Assembly: GCA_030142905.1 (NCBI GenBank)
Contig: JASJOG010000210.1
Location: forward strand, 372,001-436,000
Reading direction: 5' to 3'
DNA length: 64,000 nt
Origin: Heliopora coerulea
Lineage: Eukaryota > Cnidaria > Anthozoa > Scleralcyonacea > Helioporidae
The first letter of the stretch is position 1. Every line of letters begins with the position of its first letter. The position numbers were made by a program, and so were the translations under genes. Below, in pieces: positions 1 to 11,799 of the stretch. The notes beneath the pieces were generated by a model that was given only the letters and a program-made list of their open reading frames with translations, had not been told where the DNA came from and ran no database searches.

Positions 1-427
1 AACGAAATAAAATGAGACAATCGTCAACATAACGACGGTAAAACAACGGTTTAAAATTAGACGGGCAATCATTAAGCCAAACAGACTCATAGTGAGAAAG
101 GAAAATATTCGCAAAGAGAGGTCCCAGGGGAGAACCCATGGCAACGCCATCAACTTGTTGATAGACTTCGCTGTTGAACAGGTTAATGATTGGTTAATGC
201 ATGAATATTATTACATCCTGTAACTATATACTTAGGCTTTAGGCAGTTATGTAAATTATTCTCTGATGATGTTGTGATTAATACAACGAAACGTTAGAAC
301 TTTATTAAATATTACGATATAACTTCTGTGTCCGACTCGATGGCCTTCGTAAAGATATTTTGCTCGGCTTTGATATTCCTTTTGAGATTACGTTTTCCGC
401 CTGGTCAATCCATAGCTGATGTTTTAA
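1..427. mobile_element. Penelope-like element remnant with inverted halves
   Basis: Two pieces of one retroelement lie head to head. Bases 1-175 read on the minus strand as a Penelope-type reverse transcriptase segment (the VDGVAMGSPL turn followed by an RRYVDD catalytic box). Bases about 190-427 read on the plus strand as the 3' non-coding part of the same family. Both pieces match the longer copy at 46447-47878, which supplies the correct order. The shared 3' boundary falls after the run gatgttttaa near 427. Inverted or flipped terminal pieces are a known habit of Penelope-like insertions. The element runs off the left edge, so its full size is unknown. Confidence 0.8.
259..299 (+). ncRNA. 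hammerhead-ribozyme-like motif in PLE terminal repeat
   Basis: CTGATGA (263-269) is followed by a perfect 5-bp stem II (GTTGT 271-275 with ACAAC 283-287), then GAAAC (288-292) and the triplet GTT. TTCT (259-262) pairs with AGAA (296-299) to form stem I. One extra base sits between CTGATGA and stem II, and stem III would be only the 2-bp AC/GU. Penelope-like elements are known to carry hammerhead motifs with minimal stem III. Activity of this copy is not shown. Confidence 0.55.
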
Positions 428-812
428 TTTATTCATAGTTAACTGTCTATATAGCCTTGTAATTCATCATTTGTTCTACTCCTGACGAAGTTCACAGTTA
501 GGTGACCGAAAGCTCGAAATAAAAAACTCAATTGATCAGAGAACGCTTGTCTAATAATTCAATAATGCCTCTACCTGATCGCGCCTCATCAATATTAGAG
601 ACTTTAAGATGGCAGAACGGGGGCCGCTGCGACGACGTGGATACCGAGTGAAGGTTGGGAAGAGAACAGAGTCTTTCGCGCCAAAAAATTGAAGTTAAGA
701 TACAGGAGAACGCGAACGCCAAATTTCATTCTTAGTTATTAATCAGTCTATTTTATCTGTTATGCCTTCCTTCAAAAAGGTAAGAGAACTGCTACTTTGA
801 GCCCACTATGAT

Positions 813-1946
813 CAGATAATAGATGACGAAGAGTTCTTGTTACTATGGGATATCAACACATCTGGAAACCCAGATTACGCTTATAAAAGCTACGAGGCAT
901 TCAACCTAGCAGACCAAGATGGAGCAGAGTGTAAGAGCAATTTTCGTGTTGAGAAACAAGACATTCTCCTTCTTTACGACGTTTTACAAATTCCGGAGTT
1001 TTTTACCTGCTACCAAGGGACAAAATGCAGCGGAATAGAAGGGCTGTGTATTGCCCTCCGACAATTTGCATATCAATGTCGTTATAGTGATTTAATTCCA
1101 CTATTTGGGAGGTCTGTTCCTGAACTTTCAATGATCTCAAATCGGGTTACCAAGTATATTTACGAGCTTCATGGTCATCGAGTTTTGCAGTGGAACCTGG
1201 AACTGCTTCAGCCTAATAATCTTCAGCATTTTACAAATGCAATTGCACAAAAAGGAGCAGCTCTGCATCATTGTTTTGGTTTTGTTGACGGCACTGTCCG
1301 CCCGATTTGCCGCCCCGGGAAACAATCAACGATTTGTTTACAATGGACATAAACGAATTCATTCCCTAAAGTTTCAGTCAGTCGCTTTACCGAATGGAAT
1401 AATAGCTAATTTGTTTGGACCAGTCGGTAATATATTTACACATTGTTTCAACAAACGAATTCAATGGTATTGCTAGATAACTTGTAGGTTTAACTAAGTC
1501 GACAATTTTGTGTTACTTTTATAATTTAAATATCTTTGCCGAAGGAAAGGAGCACGATGCGGAAATGTTGGCTGAATCTGGTCTTCTTGATAACTTGCAA
1601 CAGTATGTTTTTTCTCCCAACAATCAACCAATGTGCATTTACGGCGACCCTGCATACCTCCTTCCAGTTGACATACGCCTCCATATCAGTACTAACAGCT
1701 GATATGGAGGCGTTCAACAAATCAATGAGTGCAGTTAGAGTATCAGTCGAGTGGCTGTTTGGGGACGTGATAAATTATTTTAGATTTTTAGATTTTAAAA
1801 AAAAATTAAAAATGCGGTTAAGTCAGGTCGGTAAAATGTATATAGCATGCGCAATATTGCGAAACGTTCTCACATGTCTCTATGGAAATACTACATTACG
1901 ATTCTTCGAACTAGAACCACCAACACTTCAAGCATACTTTAATTAG
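813..1946 (+). pseudogene. PIF/Harbinger (HARBI1-like) DDE transposase, broken
   Basis: A HARBI1-type nuclease is spread over at least three plus-strand frames. The first catalytic Asp is in FVDGT near 1287. The next block (NGHKRIHSLKFQSV, near 1340-1390) is in a second frame. The second Asp is in CIYGDPAY near 1640, and the Glu is in VEWLFG near 1750. The protein ends near 1946 with the usual basic helical tail. The order of the three acidic residues and their sequence context match the family. Frameshifts near 1330, 1480-1510 and 1690 make it a pseudogene. No terminal inverted repeats or 3-bp target duplication were identified around it. Confidence 0.85.
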
Positions 1947-2199
1947 GTTAACACACAAATACATCAAACTTTAAAAACATTATTTAACTTTAACAAGCAA
2001 GCTATGTAAGAGAACAGAACGCAAAATGGCAATAACAATTTGTCATAGTAGCCATAACGAATTAATGTAATATAATCAAAATCATCTGTTTATCATTACT
2101 TGGGTACCACTTTCTCCAATAAAGACATAAATACCTGTGTCTGCTGCTGTTGTTGTTGAATATGAATGTTCTGGATTTGTTGCTGCTGCTATATCTGTT

Positions 2200-2440
2200 T
2201 TTGTTGTTGTTCCATCACTCAGAGGATTCAGTCTGATGAACAGAATTAAATGTGACTGGCGCTCCACTCTGGACGCAGATTCTGTTAACGATTTGATGAC
2301 CATTGAACCGTCCAACGAGGATCTGTCTTCTTTCGATCCCACTAGATATGTGTCACTATGATGGAAATGTAGTATGACAGGGAGGAGACTGGTGAATCCT
2401 CATGGTCCCCATAAAATGAAGAAAAACAAAAAGAAAACAA
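2200..2440 (+). pseudogene. hAT-type transposase C-terminal fragment
   Basis: A short plus-strand stretch reads RGFSLMNRIKCDWR and then a Leu/Asp-rich segment ending SFDPTRYVSL, an in-frame stop, and a GRR...NPHGPH tail. The pattern of FSLMNRIK..WR resembles the C-terminal dimerisation region of hAT-derived proteins (the ZNF862/KIAA1586 type). The upstream part of the domain is not recognisable, and the TGTTGC-rich bases 2137-2210 look like low-complexity expansion. No ends of an element are visible, so this is only a relic. Confidence 0.5.
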
Positions 2441-3500
2441 ACTCTGACACTGACAGTGACACTGAATCTGATAAGAATACTCATAATAGACTCATAAAGT
2501 GATATATAATATAATAATATTATTTAATATTTGATTTTCTGAATTCAGTTTGTAATAATATGATGTTATGAAATAAATAGAACAATGAGTCTGACAGTTT
2601 CACAATTGTTTATTATTCTTTGATTTATTTATTTTTTCTGATATTGTATATAAGTCTTCATTCATGTATGGCGACCTGGCATTAAATTTTTCGACCAGAT
2701 TTTCTTCTCTGGTCGCCACTTGGGCGACTAAAAAAATTTCTTATTTCAACCCCTGAAGATTCTCAAAGTAAACTTGTTGATATGAGAATCTCATTGATTT
2801 AGAGAAGGTAATTTTGGAAAACACTAGAGTGCATTTGAATAAATCTGTGCACAGAAGTTCACCCTAACACTATGAAAGAATTAAATTTGCACTGCACATG
2901 CAGCGAATATATGTGTGCCTAGAATGAAATTTAATACTTTGACGGAATGTCATCTGCTTCCTTGGATTTGGTGGAAATTTTTTGATTATACTCTTCTTAT
3001 TTGATTACATAGTAAAAAAAAAAAATTATTAGAATTTCTCGAACAATAATTTCTACCATGATACTAAAAAATATGAAGGCAAGATTTTGTTTCTTGATGT
3101 TTTGTATATAGCAGTACAAATTATATATATTTGTAAATGTGCTCAGTTTGTCAACCTACAGATTAAAGACAATACTTGGATATGCATGAGATCTTTTAAT
3201 CTTAAGTATGTAGAACAGGCTGGGGTCAAGTGGATAGACGACTCACAGGAGCATACTTTCCTGTTGAATTTTGTTTAAATTTGCTGGGCTCAGCCCGTTT
3301 CATATTTTAGTTTCATACGGAGCAATTTAAACGATGAACTTGTTGATTATGTGAAAGGTAAGAAGAAGGGTGCAGGCTTGTTTTCTCGCTTTTTGGAAAA
3401 GTACATTCTTTAAACTTTTTCGACGTTGATTCGGAACAGCCTACGCAGCATTCCATTTTAACATGACACGTTTAGTCACAGCTGTATTGGTAACTTGAAA
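2441..3500. other. AT-rich stretch without recognisable gene
   Basis: The sequence is AT-rich with short stop-riddled frames. A Lys/Asp-rich tail (KNKKKTNSDTDSDTES, about 2420-2475) may be the decayed end of the hAT-derived frame. Nothing else is supported. Confidence 0.4.
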
Positions 3501-4098
3501 AGCATCATCACGAAACAAAATTCCAGTATATTGTCAGGAAAAGTGCGTCTTTACTATATTGTGCATGATTGACTCGGAGAAAGTTGCTTTATTGATTTTG
3601 TTACCATTCAAGAATAAAACTGCCAGCAATCACTTCCCTTTCTAGTCGTTATAGGCTACTCACTAAGTAAAACGATTCACAGAGTTCTTAATGTTCGTGA
3701 TTTCTGTTCCATAAAATGTTTCGAAGTAAAAGCCGTTACAACATGTAACCATCCATGCACGTAATTAGCCGCTCTTAGGAAAAACAATTCAACACTGACT
3801 CGTATTCTCTTCCTAACGTTTCTGCTTTCCTGGTGAGCAGACATCCTTCAAAGTTGTTTTACTAAGAAAAATTATTTTTGAACTCCAGACAGAGATCGAA
3901 TTTGCCACCATCCGATGACTAGTGAGACGAATGTGCTAAATTAAATGACTCAGATGGCAAACTAAAGTGTTGGCTGAACATGTACTGTCCTCGCTCATCA
4001 GTAGCATAACTAGCGCATTTCCAGTGGAGTGAAGTTATTAAATATTTTTTGGGTTAGCCAAATTTAAGTACAAACTCTAGGGAGTTCTTCTCAAGCAC

Positions 4099-4190
4099 TC
4101 AAATATGTCTCTGTCAAATATGTCTCTGTCAAATATGTCTCTGTCAAATATGTCTCTGTCAAATATGTCTCTGTCAAATATGTCTCTGTC
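4099..4190 (+). repeat. 15-bp tandem repeat array
   Basis: The unit aaatatgtctctgtc is repeated about six to seven times with essentially no variation. Uniformity suggests recent expansion. The minus-strand frame through it is a repetitive artefact, not a gene. The array runs straight into a perfect hairpin. Confidence 0.95.
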
Positions 4191-4227
4191 ATTTCCTCAC
4201 TTGCACACCTGCAAGTGAGGAAATGAC
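4188..4227. repeat. perfect 18-bp hairpin after the tandem array
   Basis: GTCATTTCCTCACTTGCA (4188-4205) is followed by the loop CACC and its exact reverse complement (4210-4227). The last three bases of the tandem array form the outer end of the stem. Confidence 0.95.
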
Positions 4228-6173
4228 TAACTTTATAGATTGATGATTGTATTACTTTTTCAAGTTGGGGGGAGCCGTTGGGGTGGCCCAGCACGTTTTT
4301 AGGGGTTACTTCTACAATGCCTGCTTGCTTGTTACGCTAACGTAGCTCACGGGTAAAATATATCACAGATAAACGTATTTGTAATAATTTTCCCGGCTAG
4401 TCTCTAAGTCTAGGTACAAGTATATCTATTCATGCACAAAAGTTCTTACTGATCTCAGATTTGAAATAATTATTGGATTGATTTTTCTCTCCGTTTTGAA
4501 TGAACCGAAGGCTACCACCTTTCCTGCATGATTACAATGTTTTGTTAACATTGTTTTCACTGCAAATAAAAGACTAACAGGTAATCTAACGATAAATATA
4601 TATGTATATATAAAAAAAGTAATCGACTAATAAATCGAATGTTGTCAGATCAGTCACAACAAATTGTCGTGATTTCTCAGTCACTTCGCAAAGCAGTTAT
4701 TTTCCTCTACCTCTTTTGCGTCAGCAATAATAGATGTGTTTTCCATGTATCATATTTCGCCTAGCGTCGTCAAATAAGTTAGAATTAATCAATGGTCTCT
4801 AGTTTGGTAAAGAACTTATCATTGCAAGGGAAACTTTAGGCCTGATTCACACGAGCGACATAAGCATGAACAAAGCTTTAACGTGCACGACGTGCCATAG
4901 TGCCCCGGGTGGCCGTTCAAGCTTGACGAGCGATGTTAAATCTTTTATCATACGAGTGAAAATTGGTTAACCAATTTACCTCATGACTCAGTCACAATGA
5001 AATCGTCTTTGTTTCTTTTTGCAGCTTAAGGTCGAACAAACGTTGGTCGTTAGAAATCAATATTTTCACTCATTAGCATGCGATAAATCCTTTTAACTCC
5101 TGTTTTCTAAAGAGAGCAGTGTGATAAGTAGTTATCACACATTTTTGGAAGGTTATCACACATCTGAATACTAATAAGTGGAATAAAGAATTTAATACTT
5201 CAGTTGAAACAATGAATTGTGGGTGTGTCATGAGATAAACAGCTAAGAAATATCCTGAGTGCTCTAGTCGCACAAGATCCGCATTTATTCAGGAAATGAT
5301 TTACATTAGGATTCGTGGAGGCTAACACAGACTGACCGAACGTATGTCTTTGTGGGTTTGCACTTTTTTCTTTATATTTGTGATTTCAGTGGCATGAAAA
5401 TGTCGGAAATAAAACTCATTTATATCGTAAGCTATTCTCGTCGATGTAATGACCTGTTGATACATAAGCAGAATACCTACCCTTAGCCGTATTCCTTCTT
5501 TATGTTTGTGATTGCAGTTATATAAAACTCTTCGAGTTAAATAACAATGAAATATTATTCAATCCACGTTAACAAAGCATTTATAGTTGACGCATTTGGA
5601 ACACTTTTTCACGATGCTAGCTGATATAACGGCTGACTATCATGTTCACACGAAATACTCTAAGTGGACGTTAAGCTGTCGTTTCAAGCTACGTATAAAT
5701 GATACCCGTCGATGTTGAGGAAGAATATTTCACGTTTAACATGAAAATGGTTTTGATTATTGAGCGGTTGTTGATGAGACTTTGGAATTTCTTTCACTGG
5801 ACGGATAGAGCTTCTTGTTCTTTATAACGAAAACAAATACAAAACTTAAGCATTATTTTTCACTCATGTTCAATGTTACTCTTAATCACGAAGCTGCAAC
5901 TATTTTTATGAAGGGACAACTGTGTTTTATAGTGAAACTGAATGCCCGTTTCATACATTTTGTACTTATCCCACAATTAACCTAATTATTATTCATCACT
6001 TGTTTACGTAGTTTTAAGCTCGTACAGATGTGATCTTGACCTCGATTGGCTATCTTAATCGACTACATTAATTCAACCCGGAGTTCTAAGGTCATACGAC
6101 CGCTAATCAATGGCCTTATTTTTTACAGCAAAGGAGCAATTGAACAGCTGCCATTGCTACTTCGTATTTTGTT

Positions 6174-7640
6174 CTTTAAGTTAGTGATTTGCTTTGCATA
6201 AAACTCTCAGAAGCTAAAAGCGTTGATTGCACAGACAGAAGAATGTCCTCACTGGTTGGCAGTTCCTTCCCTTAGTTAATGCTCTCCAGATAAGTGGACG
6301 TTCTTCAAGTTTGTTGACTCAGAGAAACCACTTACGCGACTCCCAATGAACTCGAATTAACAACCTTCTAACGACCTGTAACTCGCATTAACCATTGAGT
6401 TACTGGAAATTCAGATAGCTAGCAAAGGTGTTCGCTCAACCCGTGCATGTGCAATCTATAGGAGGGAGCCGCAATATGCTAAAAACAAACTAACTATATG
6501 AATATCAAATGTTTTGTACATGTATGAGGGAGCTTGAAGACATTTCACATGATCAGGGCTTAACCAACTTGATGGATGCCCACTTATCGCATGGACTTAT
6601 TCTAAACTGTAAATGACAAACAACATTTATGTTCAGGCCATTAGTGGTTTCCATTCTATCAAACCGTCTGACGTATATAAAAACCCTTAAAACATGTCCT
6701 CATCCATGCAACGAGACGTTACGTCGACAGCTGAAGACCTTCTTCAACCAATGCCAGTTAAAATAACCCGATTATCTCTTGACAGCTGAGCTAACCTGGA
6801 CATGATAGTATAGCAGTTCCGATGATATTAATACAATTTCTTGTTTTCGTTCACGGGGAAAAAAAGGAAAAAAACAAAAAACCTTTTTGCAAAAATTTAC
6901 TGATTTCCTTTGCATGCAACTTTCGGAAGAAAAAAAAACATTACAACTAGTACCCATATACTCGTAAATAATAGTTTATGCAAAAGATAGAACAATAACT
7001 TCATTGGTTTATATTTCCTTCCCTTCACTGCTTTACCAATAATTGCATATTCTCCAAGGTTTGTTCACTAACATAAATTATTTCTGCGTCTCAGAATGGA
7101 ATCGAACACGCAACTATTTAATGACCAGTAAGACTAGCTGATCATTGAGCTACCGTGACTCAGATATAGTGAGCTGAATTATTGGTTCAACATATGTGGT
7201 GCTGGTGAGGCAGGCATGAAATACTGATAATGTTGATCAACTACCTGAATATTACTTATAAACGTTTTGTATAAGGGAGTTTAAAGTCATTTCAAGTATA
7301 AGTGCTTGGCCAGGTTGATGAACGTCCACTTATCATCTGGAATAACACCAAGATCTAAATGCAGAGCATTTCTTGGTTGTCGAACGACTGTAGGTAACAT
7401 TTTGAAACAGTTCCGATAAGTTCAACGGTATGTCCACGAAACTTTAAAACATTACAGTATCCTCTTATTAAAGAAGTTACTTCATTTTTAGCAAATTAAG
7501 AACCAGTACTGCCTTGAGTTTCGTTTACTATTCGAATCGTTTAAAATAGATTTCAAATCACACTTCTTTCACAAATTTTCAAGTTGGTATCGTAAATTTG
7601 ATCCAATCGGCTTTTTATCCAATTTTCGGGTTACATTCAG
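6174..7640. repeat. diverged tandem duplication, about 0.73-0.75 kb unit
   Basis: The order of landmarks in 6174-6600 is repeated in 6893-7340 at a nearly constant offset. The landmarks are the ttgcataaaactctcagaag motif, cttcccttcactgc, gtttgtt.act, the tRNA-like block, ttttgtacatgtatgaggg against ttttgtataaggg, and cttgatg..gcccacttatc against gttgatgaacgtccacttatc. Many substitutions and small indels separate the copies, so the duplication is old. Confidence 0.6.
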
Positions 7641-8529
7641 CTAGGATCTCTGCGGTCTACACATGATCTTGGGTTTTTGAAAGACTCTATGTACTCTGCC
7701 AACCGATTTCAAAAGACGTGTGTCTCTTAACCATTAGCCACATTGCTTATTGAAACCAAAAAAAATATCTCTTCCGGATTGCACAATTTCCTTTAGCACC
7801 AGTTACTTCCCTTCCATAAAGCCCTCAGAAGTAAAGACAGTTTGAAGCCGTTCCTCTACATGTAACAAACCGTTAATAGCAAAGATAGAATATTGTCTCC
7901 ACCAGTCTTGTCTATATTTCGTTCTTTATGTTTGTGGTTACCATATTACCATTGTAAAACCCTTCGAAATAAAAAGCCTGTAAACGATGTTCCATTGCAG
8001 TTGATGAAGAGATAAGTTGATGGCTTGAGAGGATGTTTGCTGGATGTCGGTTGAAATGACAGCTGACAATTACGTTATGTTCACATGAAAACGTTTAGAT
8101 TTTTTGGTAGTTGGGAGATGATTCTCGATATTTTCAGAGAGGGAAATCAAATTTCTTTTCATTCGTTCACGACTAAAAAAGCAAAATTTGAACGTTTCTC
8201 TAACTCTCGATTAATGTCACTTATATTAAGGAAGTACTCTTGTTTAATAACTTGAAAGCCAATACCGAACAGGATTCGAACCATTCAGCAATCCAATTAT
8301 CATTAAATCATTTCTTTTAAAATGCACATTAGAAGGTGACGGCGTATCGTCACTATATATGTGTGATATCTTTTAGGTATTGTATTAATGTCTCCATAGA
8401 GGAGTCCTGCATCGACTGACTTCTAAGGACATAAGTATATAAATCATATATTGTATAGTTTAATAGCTAGTATGGATGCATGATTGGAAAAATTCTCTTT
8501 AATATTTATGACTTGTTCCCAGCTCCTGA

Positions 8530-8572
8530 ATCACATAAAAGGACCTGTCTTGTACACCGTTTTTCAGTCATC
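8530..8572 (+). promoter_or_regulatory. TATA-like box and initiator of the lectin gene
   Basis: ACATAAAAGGA at about 8530-8540 resembles a TATA box. TCAGTC about 28 bases downstream fits an initiator. The start codon at 8651 would then have an 85-base leader. Inferred from spacing only. Confidence 0.4.
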
Positions 8573-8650
8573 TGGCTCACGTTAAAGAAGAAAGATCTCA
8601 TTTGAAAAAATCTAGTTTTGCGACACCGATTGATCACTTAGACGTTAAAG

Positions 8651-11627
8651 ATGATTAATTTGGGCCGATTCTTGGTGGTGCTTACTCTCCTTGCTCTTCA
8701 AGGTCTCGATGAAGGTTTGTCTCCTTAAAGATAGTCGCCAAGTTAAATGCATGGAGGAACTGTATGCTACGGTTCAACGAATAAATTTATTGAAATTTAA
8801 AATGGATTTCTTCGTTAATTCATTCATTCATTCATTTGATCGTTTTCTGGTTTGTTCGTTCGTTCGTTCGTTCGTTCATTCATCCGTTACTTCATCTATT
8901 TATTTATTTATTTATTTATTTAAACTCGGTTCTCTTTCAGACTTAGGAATTATTTTCAAAGTGTCGTGTTTGTACTAAAAAAAATTAATAAAGAACATAA
9001 ATTTTAAGGTTAGAATATTACAAAAACAGATGAACGAAATTGTTACCACAAAAGACATGTTAAAGATATCCTACTATTTCCTTTTACACAATTATCGTAC
9101 GTGGATCTTGTTATTGCAATTTGTGTAATTTGTTACTGTGACTATTATTAGAATCATGCAAATGAATAGATTTGTTAATGAAACTTCTTTCGTTTTTACT
9201 ATTTTGATGTTTGTTCTATTTTTATTTTTGTTTTCTTTCTTCAGTTGTTTTGACCAACATACTTCCAATGACAACTGTCATTGTTGGTGTGCACAAAGGC
9301 GTTCATTGTTTGCAGAAAATTGTAAAGATCATTAACGTGGGCAATGAAAAGTAGATTCCTCACGGTAGCCTTCTAACGCATATAACTATGCTTCATTCAA
9401 CCCCTGAACACAATTTGGTTTCGTTGATAGAAAATAATAATTTCTCGACAAATCTAAGGACCTAACTTAATCCGGTGAATGTACAACAACAGTGAGGACA
9501 GCAAGACCAGTTGCTTTCGAATTAACCAAAGAGTGTTAAACATTGCCTTCGTTAGGAGGCGAAAAGGGAAATGATTGCTGATTGTATCTAAGCTTAATTC
9601 CCTAAGCAATCCTTTTGTGCACCGCTCTTTACAAGCCACTTGAAGGATTAAGATAAAGAAAATACTGTAAAATAAACTAAAATATTGTTTGCATTTAAAG
9701 AAACTAATTTAAAGAAAGTAAAATTTTTAGGTACATCAGTATGCTGATGCACCATTGCAACTGCTGAAATAATCCAAATATGTCAGCCACTTCCACACTC
9801 TGATAACTTTAGCTGATTGGTCGGTAGGGGTGACCTTGGCTAAATGTCTAATAGTCCACAAAAATTCCACAGCTCGTACATGTAGGTTAAAAACGCTGAT
9901 AGGTAATTTGAAGTCATCAAATTAATCTGCTGACTTACTCCTTGCCATATTAATTGTACTTCTTCACTCTTTATTTAATACATCAAGAAAAGTAAAAATT
10001 AAAATGCCAATAATATATTAGAGTCACGCTATTTAGTCCATCGATGCCTTCGACTTCCGGTAGGAGTTCATTAGTCATTTTCTATCTAATTTAAAATAAT
10101 TTTTGAACACATCGGTTTATTTCCGTCAACTGCTCCATTAACTCCATTCACATTTCTTATATATTGTTGTTCGTTCAACTGATTTTTCATGGTTTTCCGA
10201 TGTTTTTTGCTTTTATAGTTTTTCCGTCTGTTGTTAATATTTGTACTCCAAGCTGATTTAATAAGTTTATAGACGTGATTTGTGCATTTTCTAAAAGCAT
10301 TGTAAACAAGTTTTGATTAATTCTTATATAATTCTTTCTACTTAGGCTATGTCTTTCATAACTAAGTTGCTATATTTTTTCGATCTGTTAATTGAGACGA
10401 ACTATTACTTTTTACCAAACAATGACTTAAATGGGTGGCTGAGTGAATCGTTGCAACATTCACATTTGAGAAATATGAGTCTCTACTTTTCCCATGCCAT
10501 ATTTAAGTACAGGTGAGAAACATCATATTTTAATGATTGAAACATCTCGTAGTGAAATAATATGATAGTAAAATTCTTAAACTTTCTGGGCTCAATTATT
10601 TTCTTAGCCTGGTTTGGAATGCAAGCTATCCGACTTATGTAACAGAAGATTATGGACGCTAAACGCCATGTCAAAACGCCACGAATCACTATTTCGTCAA
10701 ATAAAAACTCACTTAGCTCATCTTGAATCAAACATCAGAACACAGCAACGAAACATTCTCACCATTCATAATTATACCACCAGTGGCGAAGCTATGCATA
10801 GCAACAGGTCTTGCAAATTCAAGATTATCTGTGCATAGCATCGGATAATGTTTATACATATACAAATAAGTGTACAAACCGGTATCTCTATACAATATAC
10901 AAAATTATGTACGATATTTAGACATCTGATCAACAGGGTTTTTTTGTAGCTGCAGCATAATTTTATTGCATTTTTAAATAGTAACCATTTCGTTGATGGA
11001 CGTATAAACTGATTCCTGAATTTCATTTATCATTTGAAAATTGCATGGCTCGAAATGGCGCTATGTTTAGGAAAAGATAAATATGCATAGTATGATCGAT
11101 TGTTATGCTAAGCTTGGCCACTGTTTCTACCAATACACTTCGATTTGAAAGCTCCGCGTCAGACAAAGAATTTATTTCCGTCCTTTTTTATATTTTGCTT
11201 TTCAGGTGTCAGTGATCACTTATGTCCTTGCGGTTGGGTTAAACTCAAATCTACATGCTATTATTTTAGCACCATTAAGAGTACTTGGGATAATGCAAGA
11301 TCATATTGTCTCAATCGAGGTGGAGACTTGGCCATTCCAACAAACAAGGAAGAAGATATCGCAATTTTAAAAGTTGCAAAACAACGCAAGCTCCATTTCC
11401 CCTGGATTGGTCTTGTAAGACGTTATGATAAAGTGTTCTTTACGGTTTATGGATTGAAGCCAAAATATACAAACTGGGCTCCAGGAGAACCCAACGATGT
11501 CGGGAAAAAGGAAAATTGTGGACAGTATCGACTATTACATGGGAAATTGAAGTGGAATGATGAACCTTGCTCCAGGAAGTATGATTTCATTTGCGAGGAT
11601 AAGAGATCAAGGCGTGAGTTGAAATGA
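8651..11627 (+). CDS. secreted C-type lectin, two exons (8651-8714, 11206-11627)
   Basis: Exon 1 encodes MINLGRFLVVLTLLALQG..., a clear signal peptide, and ends at a GT donor (8715). Exon 2 follows an AG (11204-11205) after a pyrimidine-rich tract. The join is in phase through a Gly codon and gives a 161-residue protein. The C-type lectin domain fills residues about 28-153. It has Cys28/39/56/126/143/151 for the three disulfides of the long form, WIGL at 88, EPN at 116-118 and WND at 138-140. EPN plus WND is the calcium site usually linked to mannose-type sugars, so this is probably a soluble calcium-dependent carbohydrate-binding protein, perhaps for immunity or symbiont recognition (inference). 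Cys30 looks unpaired. AATAAA lies at 11718. The 2.49 kb intron holds microsatellites. Confidence 0.85.
8817..8932 (+). repeat. compound microsatellite in the lectin intron
   Basis: Runs of (TTCA)n, (TTCG)n, again (TTCA)n and then (TTTA)n follow each other. The open frame through this stretch is an artefact of the repeat. Confidence 0.95.
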
Positions 11628-11717
11628 ATTTTGATGTAGTAAACTTATTCCGAAGTAACGAAGGAATCGTATTGATACGCTTAAGGTTTTCTTGCCTCGT
11701 TTTGATAAAGGATTTTA

Positions 11718-11723
11718 AATAAA
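11718..11723 (+). terminator. polyadenylation signal AATAAA of the lectin gene
   Basis: A canonical AATAAA hexamer lies about 90 bases after the lectin stop codon. Confidence 0.6.
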
Positions 11724-11799
11724 TAACAGAAATGGTATATTTAGTGTTGATTTTCTTAGTTTTTACTTATTTTTATTCATCACTAATACGATAGTTATA

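Larger units (their letters stand above)
3500..8300. repeat. old, mutually similar repeat copies upstream of the lectin gene
   Basis: Degenerate copies of one sequence recur at about 3690, 5365, 5500, 6175, 6893, 7795 and 7925. Each has the pattern ttatgtttgtgatt...cataaaa.cttcgaagtaaaagc. Several are followed by a stretch resembling a tRNA B box on the minus strand (for example ggattcgaacc near 8272 and aatcgaac near 7100) and then by ..actcagat.....tgaacatgt. The copies are too diverged for a family name. They could be a long tRNA-derived SINE or remnants of local gene or segment duplication. No protein-coding gene is visible in the interval. Confidence 0.5.

Noticed and set aside
4091..4294. 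Minus-strand frame with repeated TETYL
   Set aside because: It is the 15-base tandem array plus hairpin, not a gene.
6320..8290. Possible tRNA genes (several B-box-like motifs)
   Set aside because: A-box and B-box-like motifs are degenerate, no acceptor stem or cloverleaf closes, and the copies belong to a repeat family.
8691..8978. Plus-strand frame of 95 residues in the lectin intron
   Set aside because: It runs through TTCG/TTCA/TTTA microsatellites and lies in the intron.
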